Below are positions 1-9,732 of a stretch of DNA of 52,175 nucleotides, in pieces (position 1 is the first letter of the stretch; each line of letters begins with the position of its first letter). The stretch comes from Pseudomonas syringae pv. cilantro (GTDB taxonomy: Bacteria > Pseudomonadota > Gammaproteobacteria > Pseudomonadales > Pseudomonadaceae): assembly GCF_001293775.1 (NCBI RefSeq), contig NZ_LGLN01000078.1:102350-154524 (forward strand). The letters are read 5' to 3'. Position numbers and translations under genes: made by a program. The notes below the pieces were generated by a model. It did not search any database and was not told where the DNA came from. It saw nothing but the letters and a program-made list of their open reading frames with translations.

Positions 1-457
1 CAGCGGCTCGTCGGTCGCGGCCTGATAGGTGACCGAGAAGTCCTTCAAACCCTCCAGGGCCTCGTACGGATCCTTGTCGGCACGCACCGCAAACGCATCG
101 AAGCCACAGCGGCGCATGTAGAACAACTGATCACGCAACACATCACCAATCGCCCGCAGCTCACCCTTGTAACCATAACGCTCACGCAACAGACGCGCGT
201 TCGAGAAGCTGCGACCATCGGTGAAGGCCGGAAAATTCAGAGCGATGACCTGAAACTGGTCGACATCCTCGCCGATTTCCTCGGCTTCTTCATCGCTGTC
301 CAGCCACACGCCCAGACCACCGTCACGTGCCTTCAGCGCATGCGCGTGTTCGCGCCACAGCGCCAGCGGAACGATCAGGTCGTCGCAGTTCGACAGGCTG
401 TCAAAGGTCGTTTCCTTGGGCAACAAATGCCAGGTTTCGTCGATGACCTCGTTGTTC

Positions 458-474
<17 letters not shown>
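1..474 (-). CDS. DUF934 protein, CysI partner (3' end outside window)
   Basis: This is a DUF934 family protein, which in pseudomonads is nearly always encoded directly after cysI and is usually described as a putative oxidoreductase or accessory of assimilatory sulfite reduction; its biochemical role is not established. The frame is open for 158 codons to the window edge without a stop. The family is about 160-170 residues, so only a short C-terminal tail is missing. The visible hallmark is the stretch reading FTDGRSFSNARLLRERYG followed by KGELRAIGDVLRDQL near residues 85-115. The start codon lies inside the last codons of cysI, an overlap of 17 nt, which implies translational coupling and co-transcription from the cysI promoter. 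Residue features and gene order agree; the function is inferred from context. Confidence 0.9.
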
Positions 475-2116
<1,642 letters not shown>

Positions 2117-2286
2117 ATAGGTCCTGTTCTCAGGCTTCGTCATGAAGCAGGTCAGTCGAGTGAAAGTCCGGGCGGCAACGCCTGTCGTTCGCTGTCTGCC
2201 TGCTTCATCTGGTCAATTCTGCGCGCACGGCCGCGCACTCCCCGTGGGGGCGGAGGCGACGATAGCAGTTTGCAGATATCGATAAA

Positions 2287-2314
2287 AGTGATGTTTATAT
2301 ATATGCAAATCACT
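2287..2314. promoter_or_regulatory. Inverted repeat in AT-rich cysI upstream region
   Basis: A 6-bp inverted repeat, AGTGAT and ATCACT, flanks a 16-bp AT-rich centre (GTTTATATATATGCAA on the plus strand). It lies about 170 bp upstream of the chosen cysI start in an otherwise empty stretch. LysR-type sulfur regulators such as CysB bind AT-rich sites upstream of cysI, so this is a candidate operator or promoter element. CysB has no strict consensus, so the assignment is tentative. The rest of 2117-2461 holds no convincing gene; the long plus-strand frame across it is the shadow of cysI. Confidence 0.35.
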
Positions 2315-2461
2315 AAAAGCGATAAGCAATTCAGCGTGGGTTCATATCCCTTCTTGCCGTGTGGTCAAGACTCGACTTAACTGAGGTTGTCACCGTGAAG
2401 AAAGTGGCCAGACCTGATTTTTCATGTGCAATCACCTACAAAACCGACAAGAGGCGATGCG

Positions 2462-2575
2462 ATGAGCAAGCACCCGAAAGTAACCAAGCCAGGCAAGTCC
2501 GTTGATGCCTGGGCCATTCTTTTCATTGTCATTCTGGCCGTTGCCGCCGCACTGTTCTGGGTCAGTAGCCGGTAA
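2462..2575 (+). CDS. Small single-pass membrane protein (37 aa)
   Basis: This is a 37-residue open frame with an AGAGG ribosome binding site about six bases before the ATG. It has a basic N-terminus (MSKHPKVTKPGK), then a hydrophobic segment of about 20 residues (roughly 17-35, WAILFIVILAVAAALFWV) ending in SSR. That pattern predicts one inner-membrane helix with a cytoplasmic N-terminus. It is divergent from cysI and lies about 100 bp before the periplasmic binding protein gene. I do not recognise a named family. The start signal and the coherent basic-plus-hydrophobic composition support a real gene. Confidence 0.65.
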   Translation: MSKHPKVTKPGKSVDAWAILFIVILAVAAALFWVSSR

Positions 2576-2676
2576 CCTTCCGGATAAAGATTTGCCCTGG
2601 CCTCCAGAACCTTGCAGGTGCGGCCGATAGCTCGCCTGTAAAGCGATCAATCGCTGGTGTCTCAAGGCTCAATGGT

Positions 2677-3774
2677 ATGAAGGCGTGTCTCCAATGGCTG
2701 ATCGTGCTCGGCTGGCTGTGGTCCGCTGCGTCAGGTGCCGCGTCGGTGGTGTTCATAAGCCCCGGTTCGGAAACCGATGGGTACTGGCAGAGCTATTCAA
2801 GAGTGATGCAGACGGCTGCCCGTACAACGGGCATGTCCCTGACAATTCTCTACACCGATCGCGACACGCGAACCTTGATCGCCATGGCGCGGAAAAGCTT
2901 GCAGGGCGATGAGCGGCCGGACTATCTGTTGTTCTCCAATGAGCTGAATGTGGCGCCGGAGATTCTGCGCCTGTCTATCGGCAGCGGGGTCAAGCTGTTT
3001 GCGGTCAATAACACGCTGACCGCCGACCAGATGCGCATGCTGGGCGATCTGCAGGTTCGCTATCCGGATTTCATCGGCAGCCTGGTCGGCAATGACGAGG
3101 AGGGCGGTTACCTGACCGCCAAGCGGCTCATCAGCCTCGCGCCTCGTTCAACCGAGAGGTCGACCGTTGAAATGCTGGCCTTTTCCGGAACCAATACCAC
3201 CGCCGTTTCGCTGCTGCGCGAAAAGGGCATGTTGCGCGCTGTTGCCGAACACCCCGAAGTGCATCTGCGGCAAATCGTCGTGAGCGGATGGCGGCGTGAT
3301 CGGGCGCTGGAGCAGGCCCGTGTGCTGTTCAAGCGCCATCCGGATATTCGTCTGGTGTGGGCGGCCAATGAACTGATGGCATTCGGTGCCATGGATGCCT
3401 TGCGCGAGCGTGGCGGTTCGCCGGGCAGGGACATGGTATTCAGCGCCATCAACGGCACGGCTCTTTCATTGCAAGCGCAATTGAATGGCAGCCTCAGCGT
3501 AGTTGCCACCGGCCATTTCACCCTGGGAGGCTGGGCCATTATTCTTCTGCATCGCTACGATGCCACCCAGCCACATGCTCGTCAGCCATTGGGCGCGCGA
3601 ACCATCGACGTTTTGCACCTGGTCGAGCCGCAGGATACGCAGCGTTTTCTGGAAGCGACCCGCAATGAGCGTTACCAGCTCGACACGCGAGCCTTTGACA
3701 CGCAGGCATCGGGTGAGAAATCGCCGTTTTCGCTCAAAAGCATGCTGCCGCCCGCCGCGCTAGGCAGCCAGTAA
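2677..3774 (+). CDS. Type-1 periplasmic substrate-binding protein, LacI/ribose-binding-like
   Basis: This 365-residue protein has an N-terminal signal peptide (hydrophobic stretch at about 4-20, cleavage near SGAAS). The mature part resembles type-1 periplasmic binding proteins of the ribose-binding/LuxP kind, opening with SVVFISPGSETDGYWQS and continuing through two alternating alpha/beta lobes (for example FAVNNTLTADQ and LVWAANELMAFGAMDAL). It should bind a small, sugar-like ligand in the periplasm. No ABC permease, ATPase or sensor kinase is adjacent, so it may serve a distant transporter or a signalling partner. It converges with metH, and a strong hairpin separates the two stop codons. 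The ligand cannot be read from the sequence. Confidence 0.8.
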   Translation: MKACLQWLIVLGWLWSAASGAASVVFISPGSETDGYWQSYSRVMQTAARTTGMSLTILYTDRDTRTLIAMARKSLQGDERPDYLLFSNELNVAPEILRLSIGSGVKLFAVNNTLTADQMRMLGDLQVRYPDFIGSLVGNDEEGGYLTAKRLISLAPRSTERSTVEMLAFSGTNTTAVSLLREKGMLRAVAEHPEVHLRQIVVSGWRRDRALEQARVLFKRHPDIRLVWAANELMAFGAMDALRERGGSPGRDMVFSAINGTALSLQAQLNGSLSVVATGHFTLGGWAIILLHRYDATQPHARQPLGARTIDVLHLVEPQDTQRFLEATRNERYQLDTRAFDTQASGEKSPFSLKSMLPPAALGSQ

Positions 3775-3785
3775 ACGGCTGGTGT

Positions 3786-3822
3786 CACAGGTGCAGCTGA
3801 ACAGGTATCAGCTGCACCTGTG
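3786..3822. terminator. Strong hairpin between convergent genes
   Basis: A perfect 15-bp stem (CACAGGTGCAGCTGA and its complement) encloses a 7-base loop, ACAGGTA. It lies between the stop codons of the binding-protein gene and metH. Neither side carries a T-run, so it is not a textbook intrinsic terminator. It is well placed to stop or stabilise both convergent transcripts. Confidence 0.7.
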
Positions 3823-3828
3823 AGAGCG

Positions 3829-6800
3829 TTACTCGTCGTAGCCCAGGTTGGGTGCCAGCCAGCGCTCGGTCACGCTCAGGTCCTGGCCTTTGCGGGCTGT
3901 GTAACTTTCGACCTGATCCTTGTCGACCTTGCCCACTGCAAAATACTGCGCCTGCGGATGAGCAAAATACCAGCCGCTGACTGCCGCCGCAGGGAACATA
4001 GCGTAATGCTCGGTCAGGAACACTCCGCTTTTACCCGGCGTGTGCTCGGGCGTGCCTTCCGGCAGCGGGTCGAGCAGGGCGAACAGAGTGCCTTTTTCCG
4101 TGTGATCGGGGCAAGCCGGATAGCCAGGAGCCGGGCGGATACCCATGTATTGCTCCTTGATCAGCGCTTCGTTGTCCAGCGCTTCGTCTTTGGCGTAGCC
4201 CCAGTATTCCTTACGCACCTGCTGGTGCAGCCATTCGGCGCAGGCCTCGGCAAGGCGGTCGGCCAATGCTTTGACCATGATCGAGTTGTAGTCGTCGCCT
4301 TTGTCCTGATAGGCCTTGGCAACCTCTTCGGCACCGATGCCAGCGGTGGTGATGAAGCCACCGATGTAGTCGGTCAGGCCGCTGTCCTTGGGCGCGACGA
4401 AGTCGGCCAGCGAGAAATTCGGCTTGCCGTCGGGTTTGATGGTCTGCTGACGCAAGTGATGAAGTGTTGCCAGTGGTTTGCCGTCGTCACCGTAGACTTG
4501 CAGATCGTCATCGTTGACCTGGTTGGCTGGCCAGAAACCGAACACCGCACGTGCGCTGATCAGCTTCTCGTCGATCAGCTTGCGCAGCATCTGCCGAGCA
4601 TCTTCAAACAACGCGGTGGCTGCTTCACCGACCACTTCGTCGGTCAGGATGCGCGGGTACTTGCCGGCCAGGTCCCACGAGATGAAAAACGGTGTCCAGT
4701 CGATGTATTCGGCCAGCACGTTCAGGTCGATGTCCTGCAGTACGCGGGTGCCGGTGAAAGTCGGCTTGGCCGGGGTGTAGCTTTCCCAGTTGAACTGCGG
4801 CTTTTTCGCCACCGCTGCGCCGTAGCTCAGGCGTTCGGTGCGCGCGCTGCGGGCCGAGGTGCGTTCGCGCACTTCGATGTACTCCAGACGGGTTTTTTCG
4901 ATGAACGCCGGTTTCAGCTCCTTCGACAGCAATTGCGTTGCGACGCCCACGGCGCGGGACGCGTCGGTGACATATATCACTGCATCGTTGCTGTACTTGG
5001 GCTCGATCTTGACCGCGGTGTGCGCCTTGGAGGTGGTTGCGCCGCCGATCATCAACGGCAGGTGGAAGTCCTGGCGCTGCATTTCCCGGGCAACGTGCAC
5101 CATCTCGTCCAGCGACGGGGTGATCAGCCCGGACAGGCCGATGATGTCGCACTTCTCGTCGCGGGCCACCTGCAGGATCTTCTCGGCAGGCACCATCACG
5201 CCGAGGTCGACAATGTCATAGCCATTGCAGCCCAGCACCACGCCGACAATGTTCTTGCCGATGTCGTGAACGTCGCCCTTGACCGTGGCCATGAGGATCT
5301 TGCCCTTGGCTTCGGGCTTGTCGCCTTTTTCCAGTTCGATGAACGGGATCAGGTGCGCCACCGCCTGCTTCATGACACGTGCAGATTTGACCACCTGCGG
5401 CAGGAACATCTTGCCCGCGCCGAACAGGTCGCCAACCACGTTCATGCCCGCCATCAGCGGGCCTTCGATGACCTCGATAGGCCGGGTGAAGCCCAGGCGC
5501 GATTGTTCGGTGTCCTGAACAATGTGGGTCGTGATGCCTTTGACCAGCGCGTGTTCCAGTCGCTGATTGACCGGCCAGCTGCGCCATTCCTCGGTTTCGG
5601 CTTCTTTTACGCTGCCGTCGCCCTTGTACTTGTCGGCAATGGCCAGCAGGGCGTCGGTGCCGTCCGCCGTGCGGTTGAGCACCACGTCTTCCACGCAATC
5701 ACGCAACTCGGCCGGGATCTGATCGTAGATTTCCAGCTGCCCGGCATTGACGATGCCCATGCTCAGGCCGTTACGGATCGCATGCAGCAGGAACACCGAG
5801 TGAATCGCCTCGCGCACCGGATTGTTGCCGCGGAACGAGAAGGAGACGTTGGACACACCGCCCGAGGTCAGGGCGTACGGTAGTTCATCGCGGATATAGG
5901 CACAGGCATTGATGAAGTCGACGGCGTAGTTGTTGTGCTCTTCGATGCCGGTGGCGATGGCAAAGATGTTCGGGTCGAAAATGATGTCTTCCGGCGGGAA
6001 GCCTACCTCGTCGACCAGAATGTCGTAGGAACGTTTGCAGATTTCCTTCTTGCGCGCCTCGGTATCGGCCTGGCCCTGTTCATCGAAGGCCATGACCACC
6101 ACCGCAGCGCCATAACGCTTGCACAGGCGAGCATGATGGATGAACTGCTCGACGCCTTCTTTCATGCTGATCGAGTTGACGATGCCCTTGCCCTGAATGC
6201 ACTTCAGGCCGGCTTCGATCACTTCCCATTTGGAGGAGTCGATCATGATCGGCACGCGGGAGATGTCCGGCTCGCCTGCGATCAGGTTGAGGAACGTCAC
6301 CATGGCCTTCTTCGAGTCGAGCATCCCTTCGTCCATGTTGATGTCGATCACCTGGGCACCAGCTTCGACCTGCTGCAGGGCGACTTCCAGCGCTTCGGTG
6401 TAGTTGTCTTCTCGAATCAGGCGGGCAAAGCGGGCGGAGCCGGTGATGTTGGTGCGCTCGCCGACATTGACGAACAGCGACTGGCGGTCGATGGTGAACG
6501 GTTCGAGACCCGACAGGCGACAGGCTTTCGGGATGTCCGGAATCTCGCGCGGCGCGTAGCCGGAGACCGCTTCGGCAATCGCCTTGATGTGCGCGGGCGT
6601 GGTACCGCAGCAGCCGCCGACGATATTCAGAAAGCCGCTTTGGGCGAATTCTTCGATGATCTTCGCGGTCTGGCTCGGTAATTCGTCGTATTCACCGAAA
6701 GCGTTGGGCAGACCGGCATTGGGGTGCGCAGACACATGCGTATTGGCCTTGTTGGCCAGCTCTTGCAGATAAGGACGCAGCTCGCTCGCGCCCAATGCGC

Positions 6801-7548
6801 AGTTCAAACCGACCGAGATCGGTTTTGCGTGGCTGATCGAGTTCCAGAACGCTTCGGTGGTCTGCCCGGACAGCGTGCGTCCCGAGGCGTCGGTAATGGT
6901 GCCGGAAATCATGATCGGCAGCTCGAAGCCCAGTTCTTCGAATACGCCCTGTACGGCAAAGATCGCGGCTTTGGCGTTCAGTGTGTCGAAGATGGTTTCG
7001 ATCAGAATCAGGTCGGCGCCGCCTTCGATCAGACCTTGGGTGGCTTCGGTGTAGTTCTCCACCAGTTCATCGAACGTGACGTTGCGATAGCCGGGGTTGT
7101 TGACGTCCGGTGACAGCGAGCAGGTCCGGCTGGTCGGGCCCAGAACACCAGCGACAAAACGCGGTTTGTCGGGGGTTTCGAGGGTCTTGGCGTCTGCCAC
7201 CTTGCGCGCTAGACGAGCGCCTTCGAGGTTCAGCTCATAGACGATCGATTCCATGCCGTAATCGGCCTGGGACACCTGAGTAGCGTTGAACGTGTTGGTT
7301 TCGAGAATGTCGGCGCCCGCATCGAGATAGGCTTTTTCAATCGCGCCGATCACATCGGGGCGGGTCAGGATCAACAGGTCGTTGTTGCCTTTGACGTCGC
7401 TCGGCCAGTCGGCGAAACGCTTGCCCCGGTAGTCCTGCTCTTCGAGCCGGTAGCTCTGAATCATCGTGCCCATGCCGCCATCGAGGATCAGAATCCTCTG
7501 TTTGAGAGCGTCGAGAAAGGCTTGATGGCGGGCGCTGCGGTCAGACAT
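3829..7548 (-). CDS. metH: Cobalamin-dependent methionine synthase MetH
   Basis: This 1239-residue enzyme transfers the methyl group of 5-methyltetrahydrofolate to homocysteine through methylcobalamin in the cytoplasm. All four modules are present: the homocysteine domain (about 1-330, zinc ligands Cys250, Cys313 and Cys314 in GLNC and GGCCG), the pterin-binding domain (about 350-620), the cobalamin cap and binding domain (about 650-900, with DVHDIG at 759-764 and His761 as the lower axial ligand), and the AdoMet reactivation domain (about 900-1239, with RPAPGYPACPDHTEK). The length matches the E. coli enzyme (about 1227). The start has AAGGT nearby, partly inside a small hairpin (ACCTT-GAG-AAGGT at 7556-7568). 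It is transcribed alone. A MetR-type site lies 85 bp upstream. No cobalamin riboswitch is visible. Confidence 0.98.
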   Translation of the reverse strand: MSDRSARHQAFLDALKQRILILDGGMGTMIQSYRLEEQDYRGKRFADWPSDVKGNNDLLILTRPDVIGAIEKAYLDAGADILETNTFNATQVSQADYGMESIVYELNLEGARLARKVADAKTLETPDKPRFVAGVLGPTSRTCSLSPDVNNPGYRNVTFDELVENYTEATQGLIEGGADLILIETIFDTLNAKAAIFAVQGVFEELGFELPIMISGTITDASGRTLSGQTTEAFWNSISHAKPISVGLNCALGASELRPYLQELANKANTHVSAHPNAGLPNAFGEYDELPSQTAKIIEEFAQSGFLNIVGGCCGTTPAHIKAIAEAVSGYAPREIPDIPKACRLSGLEPFTIDRQSLFVNVGERTNITGSARFARLIREDNYTEALEVALQQVEAGAQVIDINMDEGMLDSKKAMVTFLNLIAGEPDISRVPIMIDSSKWEVIEAGLKCIQGKGIVNSISMKEGVEQFIHHARLCKRYGAAVVVMAFDEQGQADTEARKKEICKRSYDILVDEVGFPPEDIIFDPNIFAIATGIEEHNNYAVDFINACAYIRDELPYALTSGGVSNVSFSFRGNNPVREAIHSVFLLHAIRNGLSMGIVNAGQLEIYDQIPAELRDCVEDVVLNRTADGTDALLAIADKYKGDGSVKEAETEEWRSWPVNQRLEHALVKGITTHIVQDTEQSRLGFTRPIEVIEGPLMAGMNVVGDLFGAGKMFLPQVVKSARVMKQAVAHLIPFIELEKGDKPEAKGKILMATVKGDVHDIGKNIVGVVLGCNGYDIVDLGVMVPAEKILQVARDEKCDIIGLSGLITPSLDEMVHVAREMQRQDFHLPLMIGGATTSKAHTAVKIEPKYSNDAVIYVTDASRAVGVATQLLSKELKPAFIEKTRLEYIEVRERTSARSARTERLSYGAAVAKKPQFNWESYTPAKPTFTGTRVLQDIDLNVLAEYIDWTPFFISWDLAGKYPRILTDEVVGEAATALFEDARQMLRKLIDEKLISARAVFGFWPANQVNDDDLQVYGDDGKPLATLHHLRQQTIKPDGKPNFSLADFVAPKDSGLTDYIGGFITTAGIGAEEVAKAYQDKGDDYNSIMVKALADRLAEACAEWLHQQVRKEYWGYAKDEALDNEALIKEQYMGIRPAPGYPACPDHTEKGTLFALLDPLPEGTPEHTPGKSGVFLTEHYAMFPAAAVSGWYFAHPQAQYFAVGKVDKDQVESYTARKGQDLSVTERWLAPNLGYDE

Positions 7549-7888
7549 GGGGGCTACCTTGAGAAGGTCGATGCTTTAAAGAGCGCGATGATAACAAACC
7601 GGAACGCTTTTGGTGCAGATGTGCCTTTTGCATGAAATTCGTTCATGTTGTGCGGCCAGGTCGGCATGACAGTGCGCTGCGCTTTGGCAAACACCGCCAC
7701 AGGTACCGGACCAGCGTCCTGTAGCGCTGCATGCCTTATGGGGTATGGCTTGCGGCCATCGTCGTTTCCTGAACGAGAGGCTTTTTTTGCGATCTTTTTT
7801 TCAAAAGCGGGGTCGGACATGGGGCGCGCCATGTGTCACCGGATTTTTGGGGGCGATGGCTGAAAGTCAGGCAGCAGAGGTTTCAGTG
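7549..7888. other. Divergent intergenic region metH / acyltransferase
   Basis: This 340-bp stretch separates the divergent metH and acyltransferase genes. It holds the MetR-type palindrome at 7631-7647 and T-rich tracts near 7782-7801. I see no further gene. Frames extending the acyltransferase upstream to 7745 lack family similarity and are not taken as coding. Confidence 0.5.
7631..7647. promoter_or_regulatory. MetR-type binding site upstream of metH
   Basis: The sequence CATGAAATTCGTTCATG is an imperfect-centre palindrome whose core, TGAAATTCGTTCA (7633-7645), fits the enterobacterial MetR consensus TGAANNTNNTTCA at every fixed position. It lies 85 bp upstream of the metH start, where a homocysteine-responsive activator would be expected. 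Consensus match and placement are seen directly; binding by MetR is inference. Confidence 0.6.
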
Positions 7889-8911
7889 ATGTTGATTTCG
7901 GTTCAGGCCCTGCGGGCATTCGCTGCGTGGGTTGTGGTATGTCACCACTTCATGCAGATTTTTTTCGACTTCAAGGCCAGTGGTCCTATAGGTCAGTTTT
8001 TTGTTTCCAAAGGCGCCGTCGGCGTCGATATCTTTTTCGTCATCAGCGGCCTGGTGATCTTTCTGTCCACGCAAGACAAGGCGATACCTGCACGGCGCTT
8101 CATTCTGCACCGCCTGATCAGGATTGTTCCGGCCTACTGGCTGTATACCGTCGCTATGGGCTTGCTGCTGTTGATCGCAGCGCCAATGCTGCCGCACCAA
8201 GTCATCGGCTGGCAGAACTTCCTTCTGTCGCTGATCTTCATTCCCTCGGAAAACCCCGGTGGTTATGGCCTGTACCCGACGCTGAACGTCGGCTGGACGC
8301 TCAATTACGAAATGTTCTTCTATCTGTTGTTTTCGATGGTGTTTCTGTTCGAGCAGCGCCATCGACCGCTGATCATTGCGGCTGCGCTGTTCGCCGTCTG
8401 TGAGGTGCTGGCGAAGGCTGGCCTGATCAGCCGCTTTTACGGCAATGACATTGTTTACGAGTTTTTGCTGGGCATCGGCATCGGCATCCTTTATCGCCGC
8501 GGCCTGATTCGCAATGCCCTGTGGTTGCCATTGTTGGGCATCGCGGTGGGGCTGTATGCGATCAATAACCTGACTAACGAGCAACGGTTGCTCAATTGGG
8601 GCCTGCCTAGCGCGTTGATCGTGCTGTCGTGTATCTCCCTGGAACCTTATTTCAGAGGTAGCCGGCTGCTCAAAGTGCTGGGCGACTGCTCCTACTCGGT
8701 GTACCTGCTGCACGTGCTGGTGCTGTATGGCGGCTTACTGATGGCGCAACGCTTCGGCCTGAGTCCTTATGTTGTGTTTGCATTCTGCGTGCCGATCATC
8801 GCCATCGGCGCGTGGGTCAGTTACGAGTGGATAGAGAAGGGCCTTTATCAGCGCATCAAGGGCTGGCTGGACGGACGGCGACAGGTCAATCGAGCGCAGG
8901 CGTTAACCTGA
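7889..8911 (+). CDS. Acyltransferase family 3 membrane protein
   Basis: This 340-residue integral membrane protein belongs to acyltransferase family 3 (OafA/NodX-like), which transfers acetyl or other acyl groups to surface polysaccharides or other sugars. The N-terminus ISVQALRAFAAWVVVCHH carries the family RAxAA motif and the conserved His in helix 1. The following SKGAVGVDIFFVISGLVIF is the typical G-V-D-I-F-F-V-I-S-G signature. About ten hydrophobic segments follow, with RRFILHRLIRIVPAYWL after helix 2. The start at 7889 has AGAGG eight bases upstream and matches family N-termini; an ATG at 7856 is the alternative. No polysaccharide genes are adjacent, so the acceptor is unknown. Confidence 0.85.
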   Translation: MLISVQALRAFAAWVVVCHHFMQIFFDFKASGPIGQFFVSKGAVGVDIFFVISGLVIFLSTQDKAIPARRFILHRLIRIVPAYWLYTVAMGLLLLIAAPMLPHQVIGWQNFLLSLIFIPSENPGGYGLYPTLNVGWTLNYEMFFYLLFSMVFLFEQRHRPLIIAAALFAVCEVLAKAGLISRFYGNDIVYEFLLGIGIGILYRRGLIRNALWLPLLGIAVGLYAINNLTNEQRLLNWGLPSALIVLSCISLEPYFRGSRLLKVLGDCSYSVYLLHVLVLYGGLLMAQRFGLSPYVVFAFCVPIIAIGAWVSYEWIEKGLYQRIKGWLDGRRQVNRAQALT

Positions 8912-8927
8912 CAAAAACACTAGGACT

Positions 8928-8956
8928 TTGTGTGCAGCGGCCGATTGGCGTAAACT
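8928..8956 (+). promoter_or_regulatory. Putative sigma70 promoter of nfuA
   Basis: A -35 like TTGTGT (8928-8933), a 17-bp spacer and a -10 like TAAACT (8951-8956) lie 25-54 bp upstream of the nfuA start. The hexamers match the consensus moderately and the spacing is ideal. I see no convincing IscR box. Confidence 0.45.
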
Positions 8957-8981
8957 GCACGCACGTCTGCGAGGAATTTTC

Positions 8982-9575
8982 ATGACCGCTATCACTATTA
9001 CCGATGCCGCCCACGATTATCTGGCCGATCTGCTGGAAAAGCAGAATACCCCAGGCATCGGCATCCGCGTGTTTATCACCCAGCCCGGCACTCAATATGC
9101 CGAAACCTGCATCGCCTACTGCAAGCCGGGCGAAGAAAAGCCCGAAGACAAGGCCATCGGTCTGAAGAGTTTCACGGCCTGGATCGACGGCTTCAGTGAG
9201 GCTTTTCTGGACGACGCGGTCGTTGACTACGCCACCGATCGCATGGGCGGCCAGCTGACTATCAAGGCGCCAAATGCCAAGGTTCCGATGGTCAACGCCG
9301 ACAGCCCGATCAACGAGCGCATCAATTACTACCTGCAAACCGAAATCAACCCGGGTCTTGCCAGCCACGGTGGTCAGGTCAGCCTGATCGACGTGGTCGA
9401 AGAAGAGGCGAAGCACATCGCCGTTCTGCAATTTGGCGGTGGCTGCCAGGGTTGTGGTCAGGCCGACGTGACCCTCAAAGAGGGCATCGAGCGCACGTTG
9501 CTTGAGCGTATTCCCGAGCTCTCGGGTGTTCGCGATGTGACGGACCATACGCAGAAAGAAAACGCTTATTACTGA
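8982..9575 (+). CDS. nfuA: Fe-S cluster carrier NfuA
   Basis: This 197-residue protein has the NfuA architecture: a degenerate A-type (IscA/HesB-like) N-terminal domain (about 1-95) and a C-terminal NifU-like domain (about 105-197) with the cluster-binding pair Cys155-Q-G-Cys158 in GGGCQGCG. NfuA binds a [4Fe-4S] cluster at the dimer interface and delivers it to apo-proteins such as aconitase, especially under oxidative or iron stress. The start at 8982 has GAGG seven bases upstream, and the protein begins MTAITITDAAHDYL as in other gamma-proteobacterial NfuA. It is monocistronic, followed by a terminator. Confidence 0.97.
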   Translation: MTAITITDAAHDYLADLLEKQNTPGIGIRVFITQPGTQYAETCIAYCKPGEEKPEDKAIGLKSFTAWIDGFSEAFLDDAVVDYATDRMGGQLTIKAPNAKVPMVNADSPINERINYYLQTEINPGLASHGGQVSLIDVVEEEAKHIAVLQFGGGCQGCGQADVTLKEGIERTLLERIPELSGVRDVTDHTQKENAYY

Positions 9576-9590
9576 GTCGTTTTTGCTGCA

Positions 9591-9621
9591 AAAAACGCTC
9601 TGGCCTGGCCGGGGCGTTTTT
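9591..9621 (+). terminator. Intrinsic terminator of nfuA
   Basis: An 8-bp stem AAAAACGC / GCGTTTTT ends in a T-run 16 bases after the nfuA stop. The loop is GC-rich (TCTGGCCTGGCCGGG). The A-tract and T-tract could serve both directions. Confidence 0.75.
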
Positions 9622-9664
9622 GTTTGCGGTGCAAAATCAGGGCTAGCGTTATAAAGCTGCTGCC

Positions 9665-9717
9665 CTGGCCTCTTCGCGAGCCAGCGAAGCAAATAATAAA
9701 CGCTGGGCCAGTTTTTT
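9665..9717. terminator. Compound hairpin with T6 between nfuA and liuD
   Basis: CTGGCC (9665-9670) can pair with GGCCAG (9706-9711), followed by six T residues (9712-9717). Two inner pairings compete: CTTCGC/GCGAAG (9672-9689) and CCAGCG/CGCTGG (9681-9706). The element lies between convergent nfuA and liuD and looks like a second, possibly bidirectional, terminator. Confidence 0.5.
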
Positions 9718-9732
9718 GCGCGCAGGGTTGGC

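Noticed and set aside
3820..5883. 687-codon plus-strand open frame opposite metH
   Set aside because: It is a shadow of the MetH C-terminal half; its product is a Val/Gln/Arg/His-rich string with no recognisable domain or start signal.
7549..7888. Cobalamin or SAM riboswitch upstream of metH
   Set aside because: I looked for conserved B12-box and SAM aptamer stems and saw none; the MetR-type palindrome explains regulation better.
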